64,000 nucleotides of DNA, taken from contig NC_081408.1 of NCBI RefSeq assembly GCF_030272615.1, positions 619,934,476-619,998,475 of the forward strand, in the 5' to 3' direction. Under the pieces are notes generated by a model. It saw only the letters and a program-made list of their open reading frames with translations, was not told the DNA's origin and did not search any database. Source of the stretch: Cryptomeria japonica (Eukaryota > Streptophyta > Pinopsida > Cupressales > Cupressaceae). The translations under genes were made by a program, and so were the position numbers. Of the stretch, positions 38,164-48,636 are shown piece by piece (within the stretch, counting starts at the first letter, position 1; every line of letters starts with the position of its first letter).

Positions 38164-39057
38164 TGTAAGGAAGTTAAGTAGCGGAAACAACTTCCTACAC
38201 TAACCTTGAGAGGAGGGTAATGCAAAACTTTTTTAGATCATTACAACAGTTACAGAAAATAGAAATAGATATAATAGCAATCATACCACAACACAATGAT
38301 TTACGTGGGGAAAACCCTTTCGGGAGAAAAACCCCACCCTCCAAAAGCAGCTCAATATTTTATTCAGCAATCAAAAACAGATTACAACATACTTGCAGAG
38401 CAAGCTCTTCGCAGGAGTACCACTAATCAGAGATTCAGAGGCAACTCAATAGCCATAAGACTCTTACACACAACCTCTATCTCACATACCTCATAAATAG
38501 GAGATACAATACAAGAAACCGTCAAACGATATTACAAAACCATGGGCTAAAACCACCCAATAAGGTGTAGCCGACCTTATCTCCCTTCTAGACGCCCTAT
38601 GACATGTTAAAGCACACATCAACATGTGTCGCTCCCCTTTACAGCTCATTTATGTATCCGATACAAATTATTTTTCCTATTTCAGGAGTACAAACTTCCG
38701 GAGGCCATAACTTGAGAACCGGGTGTCTGATTGACGAACCGTTTGAAGCGCCGGAAAGCTCGTGAAGTGCTCTATCACCTCGCAACTAGCTTCGCCGGTT
38801 ACGGCCACTTTTCAGGGCGTTTAGGAGCCTCTAAAGTCCCCAAAATTAAGTTTAAATATTTTATGACACCCCTCCAAGATGAAAACATTAATATCTTCAA
38901 AACTAGCTGTGACCTTGCGACGCAACTTTACCAGAATGCTTATCTAACCAACCAGAAGCTTTAGGGAGAGTTTCGCACCATTTCGTGCTCAAATGAAAAC
39001 TTACTATAAATAGTAACCTCACATAAATGCAAGGTTGAGACACCATTTTTCTCAACA
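38164..39057 (-). repeat. 5' LTR of element B
   Basis: 894 bp, begins TGTAAGGAAG and ends CTCAACA on the plus strand, followed by AGAAA. Confidence 0.95.
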
Positions 39058-39284
39058 AGAAATGCTTCCTTGGCTCTTATATTATGTTCAACATCCTTGA
39101 TCTCACCAACAGTAATCGGTCCATTATGAGGAAGATTGTAGACATTCTTTGTAATCTTCCAAAAATCATCTCCAAGACACTTCAAATGAACTTCCATATG
39201 GTGCTTCCAAATAGTATAATTGCTTCTAGAAAATCTTAGACTCTCCTTCTTGAACAAATAAGTTGCCATCCTGAATCTCCTCAA
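39058..39284 (-). pseudogene. Element A Gag, N-terminal part
   Basis: Begins near 39269-39284 with MATYLFKKESLRF and SNYTIWKHHMEVHL, the usual start of a Copia Gag (UBN2-type). The frame continues to 39058, where element B interrupts it, and resumes at 33042. The preceding primer-binding site at 39312-39323 fixes the orientation. Confidence 0.82.
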
Positions 39285-39311
39285 GCGGTCAAGCTTCTTC
39301 TAGAGGATCTA

Positions 39312-39323
39312 GCTCTAATACCA
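39312..39323 (-). other. Primer-binding site, element A
   Basis: Reads TGGTATTAGAGC on the minus strand, one mismatch from the iMet site, next to the LTR end at 39326. Confidence 0.82.
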
Positions 39324-40617
39324 ATTGTTAGCAACAATGGTGAAGGAAAACTGAGAGGGAGGGTGGGGGGGGGTGAATCAGTTTTCAGCAGATTAAACCA
39401 ATTAAGCACAATCTCAAATTTCAGTCAACTGCAGTAAGAATAAAAATAAACATAATAACAACAACACACATAACACCAAGATTTTGATGTGGAAAACCCA
39501 GTTAAGGGAAAAATCGCGGTGGGAACCTACCCACAATAAAATGACACTCTGTAGTAGTATGTGTAAATGTTACAATGGAGAATGCACAAGCATTCAAGCA
39601 CATTGCCTAGAGCTCACTGCTCAAGATACAATAACCCAGAAGGCTCCAACCCTCAGGGAAGGTTCACTACCTTACAATAATGATCAAACTACAATCCGAA
39701 TTACATGAACTGCAAAAATAGCATCTTTTGATGCTTGATGACAGTTCCGAATAATCTCATTTGTCTTCTCTGCAACAATCTCTACTCAATACACCATACC
39801 AAAGGATAAATTTACTTATGCACACATACACCACTCTCTGATAATGTAGACACCACATCGACACCCAAATTACATGAATCTAACACCTATTTATATAATT
39901 TATCAACCTTGACTACAAGGTCGGCCAAACCCTCAATTCTTAATTACAAAATTACATCACACGATACATAAATCAACCACCAAACCAATACAATGCCATA
40001 GATGACATAGCATAGACCTACACTAAATTTCCAAACATGCATCACCACCAGAAATCTCGCCAAGATCAATCACAACACGCTACACCACCAAAAATATTGC
40101 ATAACACAAAGAATATCATTGGATTAACAAAATCACCAATACCATGCACAATGATCAATGCATACCAACAAAACAAATAGGACATGGTCAAGAAATACCA
40201 ACAAGCACATTAGAACCATCTGTAATAGCTATACCAACACCACTTATTCAAATCTTCATCAATCAACATGTTAACTCTCAAGAACACTTAAAAACAATAA
40301 TTCAAACTAGAAAGATAACTTGTGAAGCACCAAATCACGAACCATCTGAAATGAAGATACATATGAACATCCAAAACCTTCTCCCAAATCCGTAACCAAA
40401 GATATAGTCATATTGGAGCACAATGAATCAAATACCACTATACCAATCACTGAACACAAAAGAATAGTCTTCAAATCGAAATCCACAACTCGACCAAATA
40501 GCATCATGGAATCAATAAAGAATGAAGTATAGACACTAGAGATACTTCATACTGAACCACAAAACCAACCAAATCAATTCTTTGCAATCACCCGAACACC
40601 AAACACAAGAATATGTT

Positions 40618-41552
40618 TTTGATTAAGGAAAATCAGGTTTTAAGGGACCCAAAACCCACTTACATAATGAGGATATAAGAAAAAGAGAAACTAGAAAGAA
40701 CATAACAAAGAGAGAAAGACTGCAAAAGAACAACAGAAAGAACAACATCCAAGGAAAAGAACAGCTCAAGGCCAGCGAGAGACTGGCAGCCTAAAACCAG
40801 ATTACATATCAGATGAAAATTTTAATAGTCTCTTCTGCATCCTTTACCAACATCATCATCGCATTAGCTGCCTCTTTGTTGATTATCTTTGGTCTTCAAC
40901 TCCAGCTCACTAGTGTTTTGCCTGGTTCTGCGTCTGGAGGAGTGTAGAATAGAAGTAGAGGTCGGATCGTCATCAATGATCACCATATCTTTATTCTAAT
41001 TGTTCTTCTCCAGGCAAGCAACCAACACATTCATGTTTTGAGAAGACACCTTCAACACTGACAGACTATGCTCCATGAATTTCTTCAAAGTACTCTTAGT
41101 TTTTTGAATCCGATTGTTTATCAAACCATTATCAACCTCACCCTTTTCTTTGATGATCCTTACCACATCTTCAAGATGCTTCAAATCTCCCTTAATAATG
41201 TATTTTTCCAGCCAGTCCGGAATTTCTTCTTCGTCCTCTGCATCACTAGTATCCTCCACATAATCCCCTTTACCTTTAATGTTGATATCCTTAATCAATT
41301 TCTCAATTTTATAATCTAGCTCTCTCTAATTATTCTAAATGCTAGAGATGTTATCAATCACCCATTTCTGAAAATTGAACATTTCCAGGGTACTATTTCT
41401 AGCAGCATTCAGAACGGATTCCACGTTCTCCATAACCGAGGCAGAGTCCATAGACCTAGAGTTTCCCTCCTCCATGTTGTGCTGAATATCATCCCTGTTA
41501 TCCGAGACATAGGGATTGTCCTTCACCTCTGACTCTTCAACATCCTCTTCTC
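40618..41552 (-). mobile_element. Retroposed segment with 17-bp target-site duplication
   Basis: The LTR sequence AAACACAAGAATATGTT occurs on both sides (40601-40617 and 41553-41569), while the sister LTR at 27327-28657 has it once. This marks a 935-bp insertion by target-primed reverse transcription, as LINEs do. On the minus strand it starts mid-frame, so it is probably 5'-truncated, and ends CCTTAATCAAAA with a very short A-tail, a style common for plant LINE 3' ends. No LINE endonuclease or RT domain is present. It may be a truncated LINE, a LINE-mobilised non-autonomous unit or a retrocopy of a host transcript. Confidence 0.85.
40996..41552 (-). pseudogene. Unknown ORF inside the retroposed segment
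   Basis: A single minus-strand frame enters open at the 41552 end and runs to 40996 and slightly beyond, broken only by TAG codons (41335 region, twice; 40996), each one step from CAG. The product is acidic (EDTSDAEDEEEIPDWLEKY) with helical segments. No family was recognised. It has no neighbour of related function, since it lies within a retroelement LTR. Confidence 0.5.
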
Positions 41553-41614
41553 AAACACAAGAATATGTTGACATCATTGACAACAACATATCCTAGAAGC
41601 ATCAATATCCAACA

Positions 41615-41760
41615 ATACCATTATGTTTTGTTGCATTTTTATAGGAAGTGATTTTATGAATGGATTTTTGAAATCCATTATAGAGAATTTTAAATGAAAT
41701 GAAAAGAATATTTCCTTGAATTGTTTTATGGTGGTGTATTTGTTGGATTATTGAGGAGAT
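41615..41760. other. Short interval between inverted LTRs
   Basis: About 146 bp, ending in a purine-rich stretch (GAGGAGA) next to the TGTTGG start of the following LTR, so it is probably the 3' internal end of that element. No gene. Confidence 0.5.
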
Positions 41761-42715
41761 TGTTGGATTTGGTTGTTCATTGTTGCTGCTAGGATATGTT
41801 GTTGTCATTGATGTCAACATATTCCTATGAATTATTTTGGTGATTTTGGAGAAGGTTTTTGGTCCGGTTTTGTAATTTGGTTTTGTTGATCACTATTTTG
41901 TAGAATCCAGTATTCCCTTCGGTATATTCCAGTGTGATCAGATCTTGTGCTGAGATTTTGGATTATTGTTTGGGATGATCTTGTGTATCTTCATTTCAGA
42001 TGGTTTGTTATTTGGTGCACCACAAGTTATCTTTATTCGTGATAGTTGTTGATTGGTTGTGTTCTTGCGCTTTGAGACGTTGACCGATGAAGATTTGAAA
42101 AGTGGTGTTGGTGCAACTATTTTCTGATAATTCTAACGTGCTTGATGGTGTTTCCTAGTCGTGTCCTATTTTTTTTGGCAATCTGCATTGATCGTTAAGT
42201 GAGTTCTTGGTGATTTCTTTGAATTGGTGATAATTTGTGTGTTATGCAGTATTTCTGGTGGTGTAGCGTGTTGCGGTTGATTTTGGCAGGATTTCCGGTG
42301 GATATAATCATTTGTTAATTTGAATTAGGTCCATGCTATGTAATCTAAATCATAATATTGGTCCAGTGGTCAATCTTTGTATCATGTAATGTAATTTTTA
42401 TAATTATGAGTTGAGGTTTGAGGGTTTAGCTGACCTTGTTATCAAGGTTGATGATTTGTATATATAGGTGATATACTTAGGTAATTTGTGTGTCGGTATT
42501 GTGTCTGCATTATTAGAGAGAGGTAAATGTGCAAACAAGGATATATCATTCATCAAATTATTTTGGTGAGTTTGGTGTTGTAGGGCAGACAACTGTGCAT
42601 AACCAAAACTATTAGCAGGTATTTCTAGATACTATTATTGTAGTTCATTTCTTTTGGATTGTAGTCTGAATCATATTGTAAGTGAGTGAGACTTCCCTGA
42701 GGGTTCTAGCCTTCC
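41761..42715 (+). repeat. Truncated LTR related to element A, opposite orientation
   Basis: Begins TGTTGGATTTGG. It matches the reverse complement of the element A LTRs at several blocks (GCTAGGATATGTTGTTGTCA; TTCAGATGGTT; GCAAGTTATCTTT-like; CTTCCCTGAGGGTT). Similarity stops after about 42715, so roughly the last 300 bp are missing. It is diverged and older than the A copy. Confidence 0.75.
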
Positions 42716-43628
42716 ATGCATATATCTTGTTGGTGCTCGAAAATGGGTTTACACTGCTACAAGGCAGAGACCAAGTTGATTCCTCAAAATACCTATGGAA
42801 AGCCACTTCCAACTATCAATATCCTTCAGACTTGGACCAACTGCGACAAGGATCTGCAAATACTTCTACACTTTGGGCTCTGCAAGACCCGAGAGGGTGA
42901 TCCCTTAGCCAATTTGTGATCTTTGTGCCATATTCACAAATTATGCATAAAACAAAGCAGATAATCTCATATATAGGCTCAACAAGAGGGAGAATGCTCA
43001 AGAATGGTGAATTCTTCACAGATCCTCGACCTTATTTGGAGCATGAGATAGTTATATGCACATAGCAACATACATAAAAATAAAATATATTCTGATATTC
43101 AACCAATTATAGCAAGTTGCTGGTGAATTTTGAACATAAAATTGACACTAAAGTCAGTTCCAAGCTACAATCAGTGCCTTACTCCATTGGGTACATGATT
43201 TCATACAACATAAAATGAATTCTGACAAAATTTTATTTAACATCATATAGATCTAAGATAGTATTGCCTTGCAATGCTATCACATTTGCAACCCCAACCC
43301 TAACTACTTATCAAAATCCCTGCAATAGCCCTACCATTCTGCAATTTTACTTAATTATTTAATTGACCCCTTAGACCAAAGAATGAATAGAAAAATACAT
43401 ACACCACAACAATGCAATGAATGAGAAAATCCTTGATTCTATTCATTCAAAATATGGCAGAATAATACACTGGAGAGAAATGGATTTGAATCATATTTCT
43501 ATTGAATAAATCAATTGTCTCTATCAAAACACAATTTACATTTAACTTCTTCAAGAACATGCAAAAACCTTAGACACAAGACTCTTTCTATTTTCTCTAT
43601 AAACGACTTCACAATTTGCTCATTTCAC
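42716..43628. other. Intergenic, no gene recognised
   Basis: Lies between the LTR remnant and the 3' end of the minus-strand ORF. It may contain the 3' part of that element, but no LTR pair was found. Confidence 0.45.
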
Positions 43629-46600
43629 CTAGACTTTGCTACTGGAAGCCATAGACATTATTCTGAGCTTATTTCCCCTTTGCAACCATTTTGTGAACAA
43701 AGGGATTGCCACTTCTTTATCATCATCAAATTTCTGAATAGCATTAAATAATAAAGAATACAAGGCATGAATGCTATTAAGTCTACTATCAACCTTTTCA
43801 TTTAAATGATTTAGCACTAAGCTAACTATCTCCTTTTGTCGCCTGATTGATTGATCTTCTGATTCCTTCAATTTATTTTCTAATGTAATAATCTTCTCCA
43901 AAAGCTGAGATTGAGTTAGATCAGTAGATCTAGTGGCTTCGGACTCATCATCATCATATGGGACCAATGATATATTGGGGATACCAACATTGATGTCAAG
44001 TTGAACTGCTTCTTCTTCATGGATAACAGGTGATGACTTGGATGTTCATGGTGTTGATGTCCCTATAAGTATAGAAGAGGAAACTCTTATTTGTCCTTGC
44101 TCAAGGAGTTGCACTCTTGTTTGCAACTCTACACATCTTTGTTGAGCTGCATTGTAATCATTGAAAAGCTTGTCAAATTGTCTCATTAACTCTACCTTTT
44201 CCAAAGCTTCTCTTTTTGAAGTTTCATGAGCCAATTTAGAAACATCAACATTCAACTTTGCAGCCTCCACACTTGATGTGTCAGATGCTCTCTTTACAAT
44301 AAGGCCTCCCCTTAAGTTGGGATTTAAGTCACTAATGTTAGGTTTTCTAGGTCCTTCCTCTAATGCCCATATTGCCAAGGTTGCATAATCATCTACAAAA
44401 TCTGATCCTTTCAATGCCAACCTTGCTTCCTCCTTTGAACCAAATTGTTGGCCCTTTGATTTCCTAATTGCATCAAAGGCCACTGCATCTGCTATATCCC
44501 ATTCTAGTAAATTAGAACATTAACCTGACTTATAATCATCCTACCCTCATCTATAGTAATTCTCTTGAACTCTTCCATCATCTCTCTCTTAACTTCTTCC
44601 TGATTCTCATGTTGGGCTTCTCACAAAAGTATCATCCTCAAGAAACTTATCACATGCCTCCTTTCTTGCATCCCTAAAAGCTCTACCCTGAATATCTAAA
44701 GGAGTGAGGTCCAACTCCAAATTAGGGGGCAAAGGAGGAATACCAATTGAAAAAAGGTTGGGCTTCTCACAAAAGTATCATCCTCAAGAAACTTATCACA
44801 TGCCTCCTTTCTTGCATCCCTAAAAGCTCTACCCTGAATATCTAAAGGAGTGAGGTCCAACTCCAAATTAGGGGGCAAAGGAGGAATACCAATTTGCATA
44901 TCTGCACTTGTTGCTACAAGTGTATCTTCCTCCATTTGTTCTTCAACCTACCTTAAAGGTGAAAAGGGAACGGGTGGTGGTGAAGGGCTTCTATCTGAAT
45001 CTTCAAGATCAATGATTTTGACTCTTTTAAAAGGCTTTATTTACACCTTTGGGGAAGGCTATATCTTCATTATCCTTTTACCTTTTCTCCTCACTAATCC
45101 TCCATTGTCGTTGTTGCTCTCTTCTTCATCACTTGTTTCTTCTCTCACTCTCTTTTGAGGAGAATCATAAATAGGTCTCTTTTCTATCATGCCATTTGTT
45201 CTTTGAGGTAGAGGAGGTCATGAGCCTGATTGTTGCATCCTCTTTTGATGAATCAAAACTGATTCCTCCACTGTGATGGGTGTTGGACGATGTACATCTC
45301 TTTGTCGGTCATGTACCTCTTCAAGTTTGGCCTTCTTCTCCTTCAATGCTAGATTCAATTCATCAAAATTATTCATAAGAAAATCGAATTTAGCACAAAA
45401 TAGAGTAAAATATTTTATTGGATCATAGCTTGGATCCATAATTTTAGCCCACAACTTCCTGAAAACTATCCATTTTTCTTTCCTCCAATCTTGAGTCGTG
45501 AAATCAAACTCATTTCTAATTATATCCTCAGGAAAATTGTGCTCATGATGCTTTAGACCTCCTTTTATTCTTGTCTTGAAAATGTTGTAAAACCCCTCCA
45601 AGTCACTGTGTCTAGTTGTAATAACCCTTAAATGATATGGTGCAAAGAATTTGTCAAAATGCTCATATCCTCCTTTCAAAATCACAAAATATGGGATGAT
45701 AGTATAATCAGGGAAAAATGTTCCTTTTCCTTTTCCCTTTTATTCCTTATCATGGATGCACCTTATTTGCCACATTACTTTAACAAAACATATTTTCAAA
45801 GGAAAATTAAAAGGCAATACATGTAGTTGACTAGAAAAACAATAGATTCTAATAACAGTGCTAACATGATAAGGGATGAAATCCCCCCAATTGTGCTCAA
45901 TCTTCAGAAGTGGCAACCTCTCTTTAGGCCTTACAAAATCGTGCAACTCTTGGGGGTCCTTGGTGTGTTCACTATCAATCTTTGTCTTAATCTAGAAGCA
46001 AAGTTGTTATCAAATCTCACAAAACTAGCCTCTTGTATGTCCCAAGACATATCCATGCTCCAAAGCTGCACTGCAATTTCCTTATTGTCAATTGTCCTCT
46101 TGAGGTTCATAGCACCTTCAAAGTAATCCGTATTCTGATATAAGAACATGTGCATGAGAAAGGAGTACCAGTAGAATTTAGTGCCAACTACTTTATTTTT
46201 AATATCCAGTAACCCCTCATGAATCTTCTCTTCAAGGTATGGGGCAAAGTCAAAAACCACTGTATAATTTGGATGTTGAATTTGCATGGCCATATACATG
46301 AAATCGGGCGGCATAACTGTAATTGGATTGAAACCCAAGATCTGACATAGAGAGAAAAAGGTAGCCTGAAAATAATGAGTAGAAGCACCAATGGGGAATG
46401 GCTCCCCTAAACTAGGGCCAATGCAGTACGTTGTCTCTCCTGCTCTAGCCAAATGCATTGGAAGAAAATTAGTTCTAATGAAATCTTTCATTTTATAATA
46501 TTCTGCCTTTAGCTCATTTAAATCTACTTGTACCAGGTTAGAAGATGGTTCATATAAGTCAAAAATCTCCTGGAATTCCTCACTTCTGATTGTCAGCAGA

Positions 46601-46990
46601 GTTTCTCCTTCATTACCCCTTATGACCCTTGAGACAGGGTCATATCTATTTGCATCATCCTTAAGAAAGTTGACATCCATGAACACACTTGACACCACTA
46701 ATTTACCCAAATCATATTGCTAGGGACTTGAGAGTGGGGAATGCAAATTTCTCTATGCATACCATAACTTGAAGATATCTATCCCAGTCATTGGTACCCT
46801 AACATCTGCCAAGTGGTATGCTTTATCGGTCAACCCTTCTCCTAGGGTATTACCATGAACAAATTACTGCCCTTGGTACCTATCATTTGTCGAGGGCTTT
46901 AATTGGTCTAAGAAATCATCATAAAGATTTCTCTTTAGGTATTCAGTCTACCCTTAATATTTTCATGAGGGAACCATCTTTTGAACTAGG
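43629..46990 (-). pseudogene. Large unknown ORF, broken
   Basis: I do not recognise this protein. Minus-strand frames that clearly belong together run from about 46990 to 43629, roughly 1,000-1,100 codons. The best open part is 45931-46710, which includes IGPSLGEPFPIGASTHYF and DFAPYLEEKIHEGLLDIK. A one-base deletion in a C-run near 45948 shifts the frame to 45218-45946 (HNWGDFIPYHV, GGYEHFDKFFAPYHL). Next come a Lys/Ser/Pro-rich segment (SPSPPPVPFSP), a 138-bp duplicated segment (44611-44894) and a coiled-coil C-terminus (43629-44483). Several stops read TAG or TGA where CAG or CGA would restore the frame. The plan (globular N-domain, Pro/Ser/Lys linker, coiled-coil end) recalls ORF2 of elements 1 and 2, but I see no sequence identity. 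It could be a retroelement-captured gene. Confidence 0.6.
44611..44894. repeat. 138-bp direct duplication, period 146 bp
   Basis: Copies at 44611-44748 and 44757-44894 appear identical by eye, separated by 8 bp. It duplicates an in-gene segment of the unknown ORF and is probably recent. Confidence 0.9.
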
Positions 46991-47422
46991 GTTTTCTACT
47001 ATAGCTTTGAATTGGGAAGGAAAATACTAGGGCTAACACAAAATTTAAATTGCAACAACAATTCAAGCAAATTTCACCTTTCTCTATCTAGTTTCTAACC
47101 CTAGAACAATTAATACTCTTTTCCTACAATTTTGTACACAATTCACAACATCAATTTCTTCAAAACAGATGAAAACGCTCAGACAAACTTACTACTTTGA
47201 TTACACCAGGGAAATAGTTTTTTTGTGCTGCAAGCAACTGTCTCAATCTTCTTCAGCCGCGAGGATGTCCTCTAAATGTGGCAAGTGGGTCCATCCTTAT
47301 CATGATGTGGCATATCTAGCTCATCTCTTACTTCTCCACTTTCAGTGACCCCATCGTTGGCTTTTCTTGGCCCGCCTTGGACACATGGCATCATCTCATG
47401 ATGTTGCGGTCCATAATCTCTT
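46991..47422. other. Intergenic, no gene recognised
   Basis: Short stretch between the unknown ORF and the element 4 LTR. It may be the 5' leader of the unknown ORF. Confidence 0.45.
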
Positions 47423-48586
47423 TGTTGGCATTTGGATGATGTTTTGATTGTCATTGATGGACACAAACTTTCTTGATGTATGAGTTATGCTCAACCGGTA
47501 ATTGTTCCAACTGGTATTGTGTATTATTGAATGTATAGTCTATAGACTATCGGTATTTTGCAGAAGATGGTTTGCCGGTCATAGATTGACTGAAGATCCC
47601 AAGCAGTATGAAGACCCCAAGCGATTCGAGGATCTCAAGCAGTACGAAGGACCGAAGCGGTAGTTAACTTTTGATCGAAACACTAGGATTTTCCAGTCTT
47701 CATTTTTAACAACCGGTAATCGGTATATTGTATTAACCGATACATATCTGTGATGAGTTACCCACCGGTATTACTGTAATGTGTGATGAGTTATCATCCA
47801 CCAACACTTTGGTGGTGTGTTTGTGTCATGTTATCAAATGTGTCTAGATGCACTGTACCTAGGAACTTGTAGTCTAATTCTATTGGACAGACATGAAATC
47901 AGATTCCTTTATAAGGACATCATGTCTAGGGTTTGCATGTATGAGATAGAGTATGAGAGATAGAATAGAAAAGTTTATGTGCAATCTTTGAAGAGAAGAT
48001 TAGGTCTATGTGAAGAGATAGAGTGTGGAGTTATTGAAGACTGAAGTAATGCTGAAATGCATTAACAAGGAGCTGTCAAGGATCTAATTAAGCATATTGT
48101 GCTAGCATCTAGATCATTCACTTGTTGATTACTAATATCTTTGACAAGCCTAAAACCCTTAACCGGGTAGGCCTAGCAAAGCCTTTGTAAATCCTCTAAC
48201 AAGGTGGTTCACAATTGTGGATCTAAAATCCTTTAACAAGGTAGTCTTTAACAGGACTTATCTCCTAACAGAGATCTAGATTCCTAACAGGATCTGTTTT
48301 GGTGAAGAACATTGTATGACCTTAACCGGTCTGGTTACTATTATGTAGATAGTTACTTGTGAGTTTCTACTCATCGTGGTTTTTCCCATTTGGGTTTCCA
48401 CATCAAATATCTTATGTTATGGTGATTGTGCTTTTGTGGGTGAATGCTTTGTTTGCTATTTGGTTTGCACTTATCTTAACTGGTTTATTAGTGAAACTGT
48501 TGCACCAGTTATTTGCAAAACTATTTAAAAGATTGATTATAGTATTTTTTGGTATACTAATTCACCCCCCCTCTTAGTATTCATCA
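47423..48586 (+). repeat. 5' LTR of element 4
   Basis: 1,164 bp, from TGTTGGCATTTGG to CTCTTAGTATTCATCA, next to the primer-binding site. It contains an 18-bp tandem repeat at 47591-47662 and a cluster of AACAAGG/AACAGG words at 48150-48300. Confidence 0.8.
47591..47662. repeat. 18-bp tandem repeat, four units, in LTR
   Basis: Four consecutive 18-bp units, the first TGAAGATCCCAAGCAGTA, the others diverged at 3-6 positions each. Confidence 0.85.
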
Positions 48587-48588
48587 AT

Positions 48589-48600
48589 TGGTATCAAAGC
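48589..48600 (+). other. Primer-binding site, element 4
   Basis: TGGTATCAAAGC, one mismatch from the iMet site, 2 bases after the LTR. Confidence 0.82.
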
Positions 48601-48636
48601 CAACCTTTCTATAAGCCTAACCATTTGGAAGGAGAT

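Larger units (their letters stand above)
33043..39057 (-). mobile_element. Element B: nearly intact Copia retrotransposon nested in element A
   Basis: Two LTRs of 894 bp each (33043-33936 and 38164-39057), perfect target-site duplication AGAAA (33038-33042 and 39058-39062), primer-binding site at 38150-38161, polypurine tract at 33937-33950 and a single Gag-Pol frame. By eye the LTRs differ at about 23 positions, mostly transitions. It inserted into the gag of element A, so it is younger than A. Confidence 0.96.
27327..41614 (-). mobile_element. Element A: degraded Copia (SIRE-like) retrotransposon with nested insertions
   Basis: In minus orientation the 5' LTR is 39326-41614 (carrying an inserted segment), the primer-binding site is 39312-39323, Gag and Pol remnants run from 39284 to 29022, two polypurine modules lie at 28658-28671 and 28803-28816, and the 3' LTR is 27327-28657. 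Element B (33043-39057) is inserted in gag and a retroposed segment (40618-41552) in the 5' LTR. Domain order Gag, protease, integrase, RT, RNase H is that of Ty1/copia. The paired polypurine modules, iMet primer site and C-tract near the LTR end fit Sireviruses. The outer end of the 3' LTR is abnormal (a G21 run), so no target-site duplication can be assigned. Confidence 0.88.
39326..41614 (-). repeat. 5' LTR of element A, carrying an insertion
   Basis: Plus-strand termini TGTTAGCAAC and TATCCAACA. It aligns with 27327-28657 apart from the segment at 40618-41552 and one 17-bp repeat. Net length without the insertion is about 1.34 kb. Confidence 0.88.
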
